DNA of 64,000 nt. Source: an uncultured bacterium (GTDB lineage Bacteria; Bacillota; Clostridia; Oscillospirales; Oscillospiraceae). Shown here in pieces: positions 50,153-59,936 of the stretch. Where the stretch lies: assembly GCA_947383145.1 (NCBI GenBank), contig CANDCH010000009.1, positions 1 to 64,000 on the forward strand, read 5' to 3'. The position numbers were made by a program, and so were the translations under genes. Within the stretch, counting starts at the first letter, position 1. Every line of letters begins with the position of its first letter. The notes under the pieces are model-generated. The model worked only from the letters and a program-made list of their open reading frames with translations, was not told the DNA's origin and ran no database searches.

Positions 50153-51927
50153 AGCTCCTCACCTGCCTTTCTAACGACCTCGTCGATCTCCTTCTCCATG
50201 GAGGCGGAGATGTCGGCGTACACCCGCGCGTACTCGTCGGCGGGCACGCTCTTGGCGCGGCCGATGCGCTCACGGGCGGGGATCACAAACAGGTCGGCCA
50301 CAGGGGCGCCCTTGGCCACGGCGGCGCGGCACAGCTTGTCGTAGTCCAGAATCATGGCCAGCAGCTTCTCCTGCCGGTCATAGGTGGAGAAGGAGTCGAT
50401 GTCCACGAAGGAGTTTTGCTGGAGGAAGTCCTCGCGGACCATACGGGCGGTCTCCAGGGTGAGCTGGTCGGCGGGGGACAGGGAGTCCTTGCCCACCAGC
50501 TGCACGATCTCGTTCAGGCTGGCCTCCTGCTGGAGGACGGTCATGGCCTGCTCCCGGTTCTGGAGGAACTCCCGGCCCAGATTCTCGTCAAACCAGGGCT
50601 TCAGGGAGTCCAGGTACAGGGAGTGGGAGGTGAGCCAGTTGATGGCGGGGAAGTGGCGCTTGTAGGCCAGCTGGGCGTCCAGGGCCCAGAACACCTTCAC
50701 GATGCGCATGGTGCCCTGAGACACGGGCTCGGCCAGGTCGCCGCCCGGGGGGGACACCGCGCCCACGGCGGTGAGGGAGCCCCGGCGGTCCTCCTCGGAC
50801 CCCAGGCAGGACACGGAGCCGGCCCGCTCGTAGAACTGGGCCAGACGGGACGCCAGGTAGGCGGGGTAGCCCTCCTCGCCGGGCATTTCCTCCAGACGGC
50901 CGGACATCTCGCGCAGGGCCTCGGCCCAGCGGGAGGTGGAGTCGGCGATGACGGCCACGTCGTAGCCCATGTCCCGGAAGTACTCGGCGATGGTGATGCC
51001 CGTGTAGATGGACGCCTCCCGGGCGGCCACCGGCATGTCGGAGGTGTTGGCGATGAGCACCGTGCGCTTCATCAGCGTCTCGCCGGTGCGGGGGTCCACC
51101 AGCTCGGGGAACTCCCGCAGCACGTCGGTCATCTCGTTGCCGCGCTCGCCGCAGCCGATATACACCACGATGTCCACGTCGGACCACTTGGCCAGGGCGT
51201 GCTGCATCACGGTCTTGCCCGAGCCGAAGGGGCCGGGGATGGCGGCGGTGCCGCCCTTGGCCACGGGGAAGAAGGTGTCCACAATGCGCTGGCCGGAGGA
51301 CAGGGGCTTGATGGGGGGATATTTATGCTTGTAGGGGCGGCCCACACGGACGGGCCAGCGCTGGCTCATGGCGATGCTCACTTCGGAGCCGTCCTCCTTG
51401 ACCAGCACCGCCACCGCCTGCTTCACGTTGTACTGGCCCGCGGGGACCACGCTCTTCAGGGTGCCCTTCAGGCTGGGGGGCACCATGATCTTGTGGAGCA
51501 CCACCGGGGTCTCGGGGACGGTGCCGATGATGTCGCCGCCCACCACCTTGTCCCCCGCCTTGGCCACGGGGGTGAAGTCCCACAGCTTCTCCTGGTCGAT
51601 GGCGGGAACCTCCACGCCCCGGGGCAGGTTGTTGCCGTGGACCTTCTCCATGATCTTCTCCAGCGGGCGCTGGATGCCGTCATAGATGTTCTCGATCATG
51701 CCGGGGCCCAGCTCCACGCTCATGGGGGAGCCGGTGGTCACCACCTCGGTGCCCGGGCCCAGGCCGGAGGTCTCCTCATAGACCTGGATGGAGGCGGAGT
51801 CGCCGTTCATGGTGAGGATCTCACCGATGAGGCGCTCGGGACCCACGCGGACCACGTCGGACATGTTGGCGTCCGCCATGCCGGTGGCCACCACCAGGGG
51901 GCCGGAGACCTTAACTACTTTTCCCAT
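50149..51927 (-). CDS. ntpA: V-type ATPase catalytic subunit A
   Basis: A 592-residue catalytic subunit with Walker [13 protein letters not shown], the family-specific non-homologous insert (about 115-205), [12 protein letters not shown] and [16 protein letters not shown] 51927 ([10 protein letters not shown]) is chosen with AAGAAGG upstream; the open frame further 5' lacks support. It hydrolyses or makes ATP in V1. Confidence 0.97.
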   Translation of the reverse strand: MGKVVKVSGPLVVATGMADANMSDVVRVGPERLIGEILTMNGDSASIQVYEETSGLGPGTEVVTTGSPMSVELGPGMIENIYDGIQRPLEKIMEKVHGNNLPRGVEVPAIDQEKLWDFTPVAKAGDKVVGGDIIGTVPETPVVLHKIMVPPSLKGTLKSVVPAGQYNVKQAVAVLVKEDGSEVSIAMSQRWPVRVGRPYKHKYPPIKPLSSGQRIVDTFFPVAKGGTAAIPGPFGSGKTVMQHALAKWSDVDIVVYIGCGERGNEMTDVLREFPELVDPRTGETLMKRTVLIANTSDMPVAAREASIYTGITIAEYFRDMGYDVAVIADSTSRWAEALREMSGRLEEMPGEEGYPAYLASRLAQFYERAGSVSCLGSEEDRRGSLTAVGAVSPPGGDLAEPVSQGTMRIVKVFWALDAQLAYKRHFPAINWLTSHSLYLDSLKPWFDENLGREFLQNREQAMTVLQQEASLNEIVQLVGKDSLSPADQLTLETARMVREDFLQQNSFVDIDSFSTYDRQEKLLAMILDYDKLCRAAVAKGAPVADLFVIPARERIGRAKSVPADEYARVYADISASMEKEIDEVVRKAGEEL

Positions 51928-52006
51928 AGGCTTTTTATACCTTCTTTCTGGGTTGATTTCATTGTTACACGTAAGGGCGCACACTGTCCGCCCCTACACG
52001 CCGCGT

Positions 52007-52216
52007 TTACAAAACAAATGGCACGATTAAACCGCAGATGCCGGCCAGCACGCACATTACGCCGCCGAACCGCGTGGAAAAGAGCCACAGCCTGGACGGC
52101 TCGTCCGCGCCGCCGTCGTGCTTCCAGCTCTCGGTCAGCTCGAAGACGAGCCTGGGCTTCCAGAGCATCGCAATGCCCATGGCAATGAGCGCCAGCCCGA
52201 CGATGAAATACAGCAC
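52007..52216 (-). CDS. Small two-helix membrane protein inside the V-ATPase operon
   Basis: A 69-residue protein: helix about 2-18 (YFIVGLALIAMGIAML), a soluble loop with WKPRLVFELTESWKHDG, then helix about 48-68. GTG 52216 has GTAGGGAAG upstream. It resembles the DUF6199-type small membrane proteins. It lies between ntpG (subunit F) and ntpA in the same orientation, where classical ntp operons have nothing, so it may be a lineage-specific insertion or accessory factor. Confidence 0.7.
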   Translation of the reverse strand: MLYFIVGLALIAMGIAMLWKPRLVFELTESWKHDGGADEPSRLWLFSTRFGGVMCVLAGICGLIVPFVL

Positions 52217-52227
52217 GGCGCGCTTCC

Positions 52228-52545
52228 CTACAGGATATCGGCGCCCACGGCCCGCTCCACCGACTTCTTGATGTTTTCCATGCCCATGCCCAGGCTGCCC
52301 TCCTTGCCGGGGATGAGGATGATGGCGGGGGTGAGCTCGTCCTTGTACCGGGCCACGTCCGTCTCCATCTGGGCGGCCAGCTGCTCGGTGAGGTAGACCA
52401 CGGCGTAGTCCTCCCGGGCGATATGGTGCAGGGTGGAACGGGCCTGCTCCACGCTCTCCACGGGGAAGACCGTCAGCCCCAGGGCCTTGAAGCCCATGAC
52501 GCTGTCCTTGTCGCCCAGCACGGCGATCTGATAGCTGTTTGCCAT
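52228..52545 (-). CDS. ntpG: V-type ATPase subunit F
   Basis: A 105-residue Rossmann-like subunit: IAVLGDKDSVMGFKALG and DYAVVYLTEQLA and PAIILIPGKEGSLG are family hallmarks. It binds subunit D in the rotor shaft. GGGGGAG lies upstream of ATG 52545. The order C-F-A-B-D matches clostridial ntp operons. Confidence 0.95.
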   Translation of the reverse strand: MANSYQIAVLGDKDSVMGFKALGLTVFPVESVEQARSTLHHIAREDYAVVYLTEQLAAQMETDVARYKDELTPAIILIPGKEGSLGMGMENIKKSVERAVGADIL

Positions 52546-52558
52546 AAAGTCTCCCCCC

Positions 52559-53566
52559 TTAACAGTAGGCCCGGCGCAGGCGCTGGCGGATGGTGCCGCC
52601 GTCGATGCCCGCCATGCGGCCGGTGAGGATGATGCGGATGGCGGTGGCCTCCGCCTCCCGGGCGTAGAGATAGGCCGCCACGGGCTGCTCCCCGAAGGGG
52701 ATCATCCGGGCCTTTTTCAGGTAGTCCATCACCGCGTCGTCGCACATGCGCTCAAAGTCGGTGAGGGGCCCGCCGCCGGGGACGGCCACAGCGGCGCCCG
52801 CCTCCGCGGCGGCGGCGAAGGCCGTGTCCTTGTATACCCTGTTCAGCTCAGAGCCCTTTGCCCGGGCGATGTCCTCCGGGGAGACGGTTCCCCCGGACGC
52901 CAGCACGGAGCGCAGGAACTCCCCGGCCTTGTCCAGGCGGGCGGCCCGGACGGCGGCGCGCAGGTTGGCGGCGTCGATCAGGGCGGACACATAGCCCTCC
53001 AGGAACCTGCTGCCGGAGGCCTTGGCCAGGGCGGTGAGCTCGGCGAAATAGGCCCGGTCCAGGATGATATCCGCCTGCTGGGGGTCGCCGGAGGAGCCCA
53101 GCACCTCCCGGGCCTGGCCCACGGCCTCCCGGAAGGTCTCGGAACAGGAGCGCAGGTCCTCCCGGCGGTAGTCCTCCGCCAGCGCGGCCGGGGCGTACCG
53201 CCCGCCGCCAAGCAGCAGTCGGTCCCGGTCCAGCTTCAGCGCCTCCGCCTTCACCAGGGTCTTGGCGTTGTGGTAGTCGTACTTCACCCGGAACACATCC
53301 AGCAACGCCTGATTGCCCACCGCCTTGCCCATGTCCTCAAATAGGGCGGCCTGGGCCTGGGCCAGCATGGCCTCCAGGGCGGAGGGGGTGACCTCGGGCA
53401 GGTCGGGATAGCCGCACTCGCCCAGCACTTTGGCCGCGTCGGCGGCGTCCTTGGCGTCGATCATCCGCTCCATCCGCTCGGCGGTGAGCAGCCGGTTCTC
53501 CAGCACCCGGACGCGGGCGGAGATGGACAGAAAGTCGTTTTCCTTCAATTTCTTTACTTTTGACAA
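52559..53566 (-). CDS. ntpC: V-type ATPase subunit C
   Basis: A 335-residue subunit C (d-type) that joins the shaft to the membrane ring: SISARVRVLENRLLTAERM, YDYHNAKTLVKAEAL and FERMCDDAVMDYLKKAR are typical. TTG 53566 with GAAAGGGGG 8 bp upstream is preferred; an in-frame TTG at 53590 would add 8 residues. Length is normal. Confidence 0.93.
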   Translation of the reverse strand: MSKVKKLKENDFLSISARVRVLENRLLTAERMERMIDAKDAADAAKVLGECGYPDLPEVTPSALEAMLAQAQAALFEDMGKAVGNQALLDVFRVKYDYHNAKTLVKAEALKLDRDRLLLGGGRYAPAALAEDYRREDLRSCSETFREAVGQAREVLGSSGDPQQADIILDRAYFAELTALAKASGSRFLEGYVSALIDAANLRAAVRAARLDKAGEFLRSVLASGGTVSPEDIARAKGSELNRVYKDTAFAAAAEAGAAVAVPGGGPLTDFERMCDDAVMDYLKKARMIPFGEQPVAAYLYAREAEATAIRIILTGRMAGIDGGTIRQRLRRAYC

Positions 53567-53604
53567 GTTTTTTCCCCCTTTCGCGTTCAATTGAAAGGGT
53601 TCGA

Positions 53605-54288
53605 TCAGCCGAACAGCACTTTGGCCACCTCGCCGGCCAGCGCGCCGCGCTGGAGCCGGATCAGGGTGTCAAAGGTGCAGTTGACCTCCACCGCGCCGTC
53701 GGAGAGGATGAAGCCGCCGTCCATGGGCCGGGTCTCCTCGGCCAGGGTGAGCATGGCGGCGCCGCTGAGCACGGCGGACGCGCCGGTGATCACCTTGTTG
53801 AGCATGGCCTTGGTCTTGGACTCGGCGGGGTCGGGCAGCTTGGGGGCCGCGGCCGCGGCCAGCTTCTCATTGGCCGCCATCACCACCGCCTTGCCCACCT
53901 GGGCCCGATCAGGGGCGGAGAAGATCAGCTTTTCCCGCCCGGTGGCGGAGGCCTTCGCCGCCAGACCGGCCAGGAAGGCCACATACTCCTCCTGGGAGAG
54001 GTTCAGCAGCTTCTTGTGGGCCAGCTGGAAGGCCTCCTCGATCACGTCCTGCTTGGCGCACAGCACCGCCTTGCGGCACTCCATCTGGGCCGTGGAGTCC
54101 ACCCGGCGCTCCCGCTCCTGGGCGTCCGCCCGGCCCTGGGCCAGAATCTCCTCCGCCTGGGCCTTGGCCTCCGCCTGAGCCTTGGCGGTGATCTCCGCCG
54201 CCTGGGCGCGGGCCTGAGCCAGCAGGGTCTCGGCCTCCTGCCTGCCGTCCTCCTCGATGCGTGCGGTAATCTTTTCAATTCCGTTCAT
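53605..54288 (-). CDS. ntpE: V-type ATPase subunit E
   Basis: A 227-residue peripheral-stalk subunit: an Ala/Glu/Arg-rich coiled coil to about residue 85 (EAETLLAQARAQAAEITAKA) and a globular C-terminus (GGFILSDGAVEVNCTFDTLI). It pairs with the H/G subunit to form the stator. ATG 54288 has AGAAAGGCGG upstream. Confidence 0.94.
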   Translation of the reverse strand: MNGIEKITARIEEDGRQEAETLLAQARAQAAEITAKAQAEAKAQAEEILAQGRADAQERERRVDSTAQMECRKAVLCAKQDVIEEAFQLAHKKLLNLSQEEYVAFLAGLAAKASATGREKLIFSAPDRAQVGKAVVMAANEKLAAAAAPKLPDPAESKTKAMLNKVITGASAVLSGAAMLTLAEETRPMDGGFILSDGAVEVNCTFDTLIRLQRGALAGEVAKVLFG

Positions 54289-54327
54289 GTATTTGGCTTA
54301 CCGCCTTTCTCAAAATCAATGGTACGC

Positions 54328-54837
54328 TTACAGCGCGTTCATCAGCAGGAGGATGGTGCCCACCAGGGACAGAATGGCGTAGAACTCCACGATGCCGCAC
54401 ATGATGACGCCCTTCATGTAGTCGTCGGGCTTCTTGGCCACGATGTTGATGGAGGCGGCGGCCACGCGGCCCTGGGCGATGGCGGAGAGCAGGCCGCCCA
54501 GCATGATGGGCACGCAGGCGAACAGGATGGCCATGCCGCCGGACACGGTGAACTCAACCGCCGCGCCGGTGAAGGGGCTGACGCCGCCGGAGAAGAAGCC
54601 CATGGCGAACAGGCCGAAGAAGCCGGCGGCCAGGCCGTACAGACCCTGGGTGCCGGGGAGGGCCTGGAGAATCATGCACTTGGTGAAGTGCTCGGGGGTC
54701 TCGGACAGCACGCCGGTGGCAGCCTCGCCCACCATGCCGGTGCCCTTGGCGGAGCCGATGCAGCAAAGACCGATGGCCAGGGCGATGCCGATGAAGGCCA
54801 GAGCCTGACCGCCAACCAAATTAAAGAAATCAACCAT
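54328..54837 (-). CDS. ntpK: V-type ATPase membrane rotor subunit K
   Basis: A 169-residue proteolipid with four membrane helices in two hairpins (AFIGIALAIGLCCIGSAKG start). The residues that bind Na+ in Enterococcus hirae NtpK have counterparts: Leu60, Thr63 and Gln64 (LPGTQGLYG), Gln122 (AIAQGRVAAAS) and Glu151 (GIVEFYAIL). This supports Na+ rather than H+ coupling, which is inference from conservation. A ~13-residue extension is seen between helices 2 and 3 compared with E. hirae. AAAGGAGGAAAT precedes ATG 54837. Confidence 0.95.
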   Translation of the reverse strand: MVDFFNLVGGQALAFIGIALAIGLCCIGSAKGTGMVGEAATGVLSETPEHFTKCMILQALPGTQGLYGLAAGFFGLFAMGFFSGGVSPFTGAAVEFTVSGGMAILFACVPIMLGGLLSAIAQGRVAAASINIVAKKPDDYMKGVIMCGIVEFYAILSLVGTILLLMNAL

Positions 54838-54838
54838 T

Positions 54839-56848
54839 TTACATTTCCTCCTTTAAAATATCTACATAAGTGGTTTCCACCGCCAGAGGACGGAAGGCCT
54901 TGCCGCCGTCCTGATAAAAGCGCCCGAAGAACTCCAGGCACTGCAGGCGCATGGTGTGGACGTAACAGCCCAGCAGGTTGAGCACCAGGTTGAGCACGTT
55001 GCCGATCACGGCCACGATGATGAAGGGCACCAGCCCGAACACCGACCCCAGGGTGTTGAACACCGAGGCGATGATGGACCCGGCCATCATCAGGGCCATG
55101 AGGCGCAGGTAGGACAGGATGTCGCTGAAATAGCCGGACACGCCGTTGTAGATGTCCCCGCCGAAGCCGATGATGCCGCCAAGGCCCTTGGCCCGGATCA
55201 GGTTGCCCGCCAGCAGCAGTACGAACCCCAGAATGAGCAGGCCCATGCCCACGGCGCCCAGCGCGGCGGGAGCGCCCGGGATCATGGGGCCGCCGATGGC
55301 CAGGGCCGCGCCGATGAGGACGCAGTACCAGGCGATCTCCTGGGTGACGGCGTCCAGGGCGTTTCCGTGGCGGAATTTCTCCTCCACGCTGACGGCCATG
55401 CCGGTGAACACCTGGACCACGCCCATGGCCATGGCCCCCACCATCACCAGGATGATGTCGTTGATGGGGGTGAAGACGGGCTTCCAGAACCAGACGAAGG
55501 CGCCGGAGGCGTCGTGGTAGCCGGGGACGGAGGCGGCGGAGCCGGTCAGGTCAAAGAGCTTGGGCAGGAAGTCGCCGAAGAAGCCCCCGGTGAGGCAGCC
55601 CCAGAAAACGGAGGCGATGCCGCACATGAAGAACATGGACATCATGTCCCGCATGCCCCCCTTGGGCTTGGCCTTCATCAGGAAGAAGGCGGTGCCCAGC
55701 ACCATGAGCAGGCCGTAGCCGATGTCGTTCATCATGAAGCCGAAGAAGATGATGAAGAACGGGGCCATCAGGGGGTTGGGGTCCACGCTGTCGTAGGCCG
55801 GCATGGAGTACATCTCGGTGATCACGTTGAAGGGCCCGGTGACCGGGTTGTTCTTCAGCTTGATGGGGACCTGGGGGTATTCCTCCGGGGCGGGGTCGGC
55901 CGTCTCCCAGGCGCACTGGAAGCCGCCCAGCACCTTCTCCAGCTCCTCCGCGTTCCCGGCGGGAAGCCAGCCGTCCATGACGAAGGCGGCGTCGGTGTCG
56001 ATGAGCCGGGCCTTGTTCTCCTCCCGGCTGATCTCCTGAGCGGCGCGGTCCACGCTCTGGCGCAGGATGCCCCGCTTCTCCCCCAGCGCGGCCAGGTTGG
56101 CGCGGCACTGCGCCTCCTCCCGCTCCAGGGCGGCGATGCGGTTGTCCAGCAGGGCGGTGTTTTCCGCCGCCGTCCCCTTCCAGCCCCGCAGGGCGACCCG
56201 GGAGGCGCCGAAGGGCCGCATGGCCTCGTTGCACTGGCTGAGCACGGAGCGGTGGCAGATCAGAAGAAAGTATTGCAGCTCCCGGTCATGGCCCGCCCGG
56301 ATGAGCTGGGCGGGTTCCGCGGCCTGGGCCACCGCCGCCTCCAGGGCGGCAAAGTCGGTCTTGCCGGGGACGGAACAGAAGTGGACGGGCACGGCGGCCG
56401 AGCCCTCGGTCTCCAAAGACACGTCCAGGCAGGCCCAGGGCTCCAGGGAGGCCTTCTGGGTCAGAAGCTTGGCCCGCTCCGCCCCCTTGGCGGCCAGGGC
56501 CTGCTCCGCCTCCAGCACCTGGCGGGCGGCGTCCAGCCCCTGGGCGTAGGCCGCCTCGTCGAACAGCTGGTCCTCGGTGACCTCGGGCCGGGGCGCGAAC
56601 AGGCTGTCCTTGGCCGGGGCATACCGGCGCAGGGCGTCCAGCGCGGCGTTGAGAAGCAGGCTCTGCTCCCGGGCCTGTTCCAGCCCGGAGGGGTCCGGCT
56701 TCGCCATGCCCGCCCACTGGGGGTCGCTCAGGTCGATGGCGGGCTCCCGGAGCTCCACGCAGCCCAGGCTCTGGAGGGCGCGCAGCAGCCGCTCCCGGTC
56801 CGGGCGGAGGCCCAGCAGCCGCAGCCGCTTCATTTTGACAATGGCCAT
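54839..56848 (-). CDS. ntpI: V-type ATPase subunit I
   Basis: A 669-residue subunit a/I. The N-terminal ~330 residues form the cytoplasmic stator-binding domain (AIVKMKRLRLLGLRPDRE; coiled coils), followed by seven to eight membrane helices (FFIIFFGFMMNDIGYGLLM onward; GDIYNGVSGYFSDILSYLR; LNLVLNLLGCYVHTMRLQ). The essential Arg in the SYLRL segment is present. It forms the ion half-channels next to the K ring. Confidence 0.95.
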   Translation of the reverse strand: MAIVKMKRLRLLGLRPDRERLLRALQSLGCVELREPAIDLSDPQWAGMAKPDPSGLEQAREQSLLLNAALDALRRYAPAKDSLFAPRPEVTEDQLFDEAAYAQGLDAARQVLEAEQALAAKGAERAKLLTQKASLEPWACLDVSLETEGSAAVPVHFCSVPGKTDFAALEAAVAQAAEPAQLIRAGHDRELQYFLLICHRSVLSQCNEAMRPFGASRVALRGWKGTAAENTALLDNRIAALEREEAQCRANLAALGEKRGILRQSVDRAAQEISREENKARLIDTDAAFVMDGWLPAGNAEELEKVLGGFQCAWETADPAPEEYPQVPIKLKNNPVTGPFNVITEMYSMPAYDSVDPNPLMAPFFIIFFGFMMNDIGYGLLMVLGTAFFLMKAKPKGGMRDMMSMFFMCGIASVFWGCLTGGFFGDFLPKLFDLTGSAASVPGYHDASGAFVWFWKPVFTPINDIILVMVGAMAMGVVQVFTGMAVSVEEKFRHGNALDAVTQEIAWYCVLIGAALAIGGPMIPGAPAALGAVGMGLLILGFVLLLAGNLIRAKGLGGIIGFGGDIYNGVSGYFSDILSYLRLMALMMAGSIIASVFNTLGSVFGLVPFIIVAVIGNVLNLVLNLLGCYVHTMRLQCLEFFGRFYQDGGKAFRPLAVETTYVDILKEEM

Positions 56849-57162
56849 CAGCTGCTCCCTACCCTTCCGACGATGAGGCCGGCGGCCTTGTCAAGGCGTT
56901 TGCGGGCGTCCTGCTTCAGCGCCTCGCACTGGGCGGCGCTGTCCGCCAGGGTCCGCTCCGCCTTTTTCTGTGCCTGGGCCTCGGCGTCGGCCAGCATGGC
57001 CCGGCAGTCCTGCTCCGCTTTGGCGCGGGCGTCGGCGATAAGCTGCCTGCCCCCGCGCTCCGCGTCGGCTACGATGCGCTTGGCCTCCTCCGCCGCCTCG
57101 GCCCGCCGCTCCCTCGCGGCCTGTTCGGCCTCAGTGACCTTTTGGATGGCCTCTAAAGACAT
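56848..57162 (-). CDS. ntpF: V-type ATPase subunit H/G (peripheral stalk)
   Basis: A 104-residue coiled-coil protein (AIQKVTEAEQAARERRAEA, EEAKRIVADAERGGRQLIA) ending KAAGLIVGRVGSS, the expected plan for the AhaH/NtpF peripheral-stalk subunit. It is the first gene of the operon; its stop overlaps the ntpI start (TGATG). AGAGGTG precedes ATG 57162. Confidence 0.92.
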   Translation of the reverse strand: MSLEAIQKVTEAEQAARERRAEAAEEAKRIVADAERGGRQLIADARAKAEQDCRAMLADAEAQAQKKAERTLADSAAQCEALKQDARKRLDKAAGLIVGRVGSS

Positions 57163-57228
57163 AAGACTTCACCTCTCTTACTTAATCATGGGGGAGACGG
57201 ACGGGCCGTCTTCCCCATTTTCAAAAAG

Positions 57229-57257
57229 ATTCTACCATTCCTTTCGCAACTTATCAA
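57229..57257 (-). promoter_or_regulatory. V-ATPase operon promoter
   Basis: On the minus strand TTGATA (57257-57252) and TAGAAT (57234-57229) are 17 bp apart, 67 bp upstream of ntpF. A GGGGA/TCCCC hairpin in the leader (57190-57217) could affect stability or regulation. Confidence 0.75.
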
Positions 57258-57306
57258 CCCTTGAATCAAAAATAAAATAACAACCCCACAGATTTGCGCC
57301 GCGGTC

Positions 57307-57335
57307 TTGTTTTTACCGTTTTGTTTTGGTATAAT
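57307..57335 (+). promoter_or_regulatory. gdpP promoter, divergent from the V-ATPase promoter
   Basis: TTGTTT (57307-57312) and TATAAT (57330-57335) are 17 bp apart, about 59 bp upstream of the gdpP start. Confidence 0.7.
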
Positions 57336-57393
57336 CTATTATCTATCGAAATGCGCGCCCCGTCCCGGCGGCAGCGGAAAGAGGTGGCCTGAG

Positions 57394-59403
57394 GTGTATC
57401 AAAAGCTGACCCGTATGCTGATTCCCCGCATTGGGCTCTACTTTGCCGTGATGCTGGCGTTTGCCGGGATCACCGCCCTGCTGGGCCACCGGGAGGCGGC
57501 CGCGGCGGAGCTGGCGGCGGTGGCGGCGTTGCTGGCGGGCTATGGGGCCTCCGCCTTCCGGCGCAGGCGGGAGGCCGACCGCTGCCTGAGAGAAATCCTG
57601 GACAACATGGATCAGGCCACCCGGAACAGCACCCTCAACTGCCCCCTGCCCCTGGTGATGTTCCGGCCGGACTCCGGCGAGGTGGTGTGGTCCAACGAGC
57701 GGTTTCTGCGGATCACCGGCGGCGAGGAGCGGATGTTCGACACCAAGCTGGCCGACCTGGCCCCCGCCTTTGACACCCGCTGGCTGCTGGAGGGCAAGGA
57801 CGAGTGCCCGGAGGAGGTGGAGCTGGGCGGGCGGCGCTATCAGGTGTTCGGCGACATGGCCCGCGCCGCCTCCGAGGGGGAGGAGAGCCTTCTGGCCACC
57901 ACCTATTGGCTGGACGTCACCGAGCTGGCGGACACCCGGGACATCTACAAGGCCACCCGGCCCGTGCTGGCCCTGCTGCTGCTTGACAACTATGAGGACG
58001 CCGTCAAGAGCCAGGACGAGAGCGTGCGCTCCGCCATGCTCAGCCAGGTGAGCCGCCGCCTGTCCCGGTGGGCGGAGCTTTCCCAGGGGCTGTTTCTGCG
58101 GCTGGACCGGGACCGCTTCCTCCTCCTGTTTGAGGAGCAGTACCTGAACCATTACAAAGAGGAGAAGTTCTCCCTGCTGGACAGCGTGCGGGAGGTGGTC
58201 AGCCCGGCGGGAATGCCCGTCACGGTGTCCATCGGCGTGGGGGTGGACGGCGACACCTTCGGGGAGCTGTACCGCTTCGCCAACCTGTCGGTGGAGATGG
58301 CCCTGTCCCGGGGGGGCGACCAGGCGGTGATCAAAAACCGCTTCACCTTCGAGTTCTTCGGCGGGCGCAGCAAGGAGACCGAGCGCCGGGGCAAGGTGAA
58401 GAGCCGGGTGATGGCCTCCGCCATGGGCGAGCTGGCGGCGGACGCCTCCTGCGTGATCGTTATGGGACACAAGGCCCCGGATTTCGACGCCGCCGGAGCG
58501 GCGGTGGGGGTGTGCGCCATCGCCCGGATGAAGGGGGTGCCCCACTATATCGTCCGGGACAATGTGCCCACCCCCGCCGACGAGCTGTACGAGCGGGTGG
58601 CCAAAATGCCCCAGTACCAGGAGGTGTTTGTGGACAGCCAGGAGGCCCTGGTCCGGGCGGACTCCCGCTCCCTGCTGGTGGTGGTGGACACCAACCGGCC
58701 CGAGCAGGTGCAGAGCCTGGAGCTTCTGGACTCCTGCAACAAGGTGGCGGTGGTGGACCACCACCGCCGGGCCGCCACCTATATTGAGGGCGCGGACCTG
58801 AATTTCCATGAGCCCTACGCCTCCTCCACCTGCGAGCTGGTCAGCGAGCTCATCAGCTATCTCATGGAGCCGGCAGACCTGCTGCCCGGGGAGGCGGAGG
58901 CCATGATGGCGGGGCTGATGCTGGACACCAAGAACTTCACCACCCGGACCGGGGGCCGCACCTTCGAGGCGGCGGCCATGCTCCGCAGGGCGGGGGGGGA
59001 CACCAGCGAGATCCGCAAGCTGTTCCAGACCGACCTGGACGACGCGGTGGCCAAATACGGCATCATCCAAAACGCCAAGATGTACCGCCAGGACGTGGCC
59101 ATCGCGGCCTCCGGCCGCCCGGTGGGCCGGGTCACCGCGGCGCAGGCGGCGGACGAGCTGCTGAACATCGCGGGCATCGGCGCGTCCTTTGTGCTCTACC
59201 CGGACGGGGACCGGGTGGTGGTGTCCGGCCGGAGCCTGGGGACGGCCAACGTGCAGGTCATTCTGGAGGCGCTGGGCGGGGGCGGCAACGCGGAGGCCGC
59301 CGGGGCCCAGATCCCGGGCAAAACGGTGGACCAGGTGCTGGAGGAGCTCCACGGGGCGCTGGACAATTATTTCGACGAGGAAGAAAGCGCGGAGCCGTCA
59401 TGA
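57394..59403 (+). CDS. gdpP: c-di-AMP phosphodiesterase GdpP (DHH family)
   Basis: A 669-residue membrane protein: two N-terminal helices (about 9-28, 34-50), a PAS-like domain, a degenerate GGDEF domain (about 170-320, LFLRLDRDRFLLLFEEQ), then the DHH/DHHA1 domain (GHKAPDFDAAG at about 358-368, VVDHHRR with Asp455-His456-His457). GdpP-type enzymes cleave c-di-AMP to pApA and control osmotic and wall homeostasis. GTG 57394 is chosen with AAGAGGTG upstream. It is upstream of rplI, the standard Firmicutes order. Confidence 0.95.
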   Translation: MYQKLTRMLIPRIGLYFAVMLAFAGITALLGHREAAAAELAAVAALLAGYGASAFRRRREADRCLREILDNMDQATRNSTLNCPLPLVMFRPDSGEVVWSNERFLRITGGEERMFDTKLADLAPAFDTRWLLEGKDECPEEVELGGRRYQVFGDMARAASEGEESLLATTYWLDVTELADTRDIYKATRPVLALLLLDNYEDAVKSQDESVRSAMLSQVSRRLSRWAELSQGLFLRLDRDRFLLLFEEQYLNHYKEEKFSLLDSVREVVSPAGMPVTVSIGVGVDGDTFGELYRFANLSVEMALSRGGDQAVIKNRFTFEFFGGRSKETERRGKVKSRVMASAMGELAADASCVIVMGHKAPDFDAAGAAVGVCAIARMKGVPHYIVRDNVPTPADELYERVAKMPQYQEVFVDSQEALVRADSRSLLVVVDTNRPEQVQSLELLDSCNKVAVVDHHRRAATYIEGADLNFHEPYASSTCELVSELISYLMEPADLLPGEAEAMMAGLMLDTKNFTTRTGGRTFEAAAMLRRAGGDTSEIRKLFQTDLDDAVAKYGIIQNAKMYRQDVAIAASGRPVGRVTAAQAADELLNIAGIGASFVLYPDGDRVVVSGRSLGTANVQVILEALGGGGNAEAAGAQIPGKTVDQVLEELHGALDNYFDEEESAEPS

Positions 59404-59470
59404 GAAGCGCGGAGAAGCGGGCGGCGAGGGCGCTTGGACCGGAGCGAGGGGCTCGGCCCCGGATGAGATT
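59404..59470 (+). repeat. Modular intergenic repeat, copy between gdpP and rplI
   Basis: It starts GAAGCGCGGAGAAGC right after the gdpP stop and continues with CTTGGACCGGAGCGAGGGGC, similar to CCTGGACCGGCGCGAGGGGC on the minus strand of the 39.6-kb repeat. Confidence 0.65.
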
Positions 59471-59486
59471 TTGGAGGTAATGAATT

Positions 59487-59936
59487 ATGAAAGTCATTTT
59501 ACAGCAGGATGTGAAGGGCCACGGCAAGAAGGGCCAGATGGTGGAGGTGTCCGACGGCTACGGCCGCAACTTCCTCCTGCCCCGGAAGCTGGCGGTGGAG
59601 GCCACGGCGGAGAACGTGAACACCATGAAAATGCAGGACAAGGCCAAGCAGGCCCGGCTGGCGGAGGAGAAGGCCGCGGCCCAGGCCCTGGCGGAGCGGC
59701 TCAAGGGCGTGCAGGTGAAGATCAAGGCCCGGGCGGGTCAGGGCGGCAAGCTGTTCGGCTCCATCACCAGCAAGGAGATCTCCGAGGAGCTGAAGAGGCA
59801 GTTTGATATGGACGTGGGCAAGAGCAAGATCGTGCTGGGCGAGCCCATCAAGTCCTTTGGGACCTTTGAGGTGAAGTGCAAGCTGGGCAGCGAGGTGTCC
59901 GGCGCCATCAACGTGTTGGTGATTGAGGAGAAATAA
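59487..59936 (+). CDS. rplI: 50S ribosomal protein L9
   Basis: A 149-residue L9 with the N-terminal rRNA-binding domain (MKVILQQDVKGHGKKGQMV, GYGRNFLLPRKLA), connecting helix and C-terminal domain (GGKLFGSITSKEISEEL). TTTTGGAGG precedes ATG 59487. Confidence 0.98.
   Translation: MKVILQQDVKGHGKKGQMVEVSDGYGRNFLLPRKLAVEATAENVNTMKMQDKAKQARLAEEKAAAQALAERLKGVQVKIKARAGQGGKLFGSITSKEISEELKRQFDMDVGKSKIVLGEPIKSFGTFEVKCKLGSEVSGAINVLVIEEK

Noticed and set aside
54956-57280. 774-codon plus-strand frame opposite ntpI and ntpF
   Set aside because: His/Gly/Gln-rich antisense shadow of GC-rich genes, with no recognisable domain.
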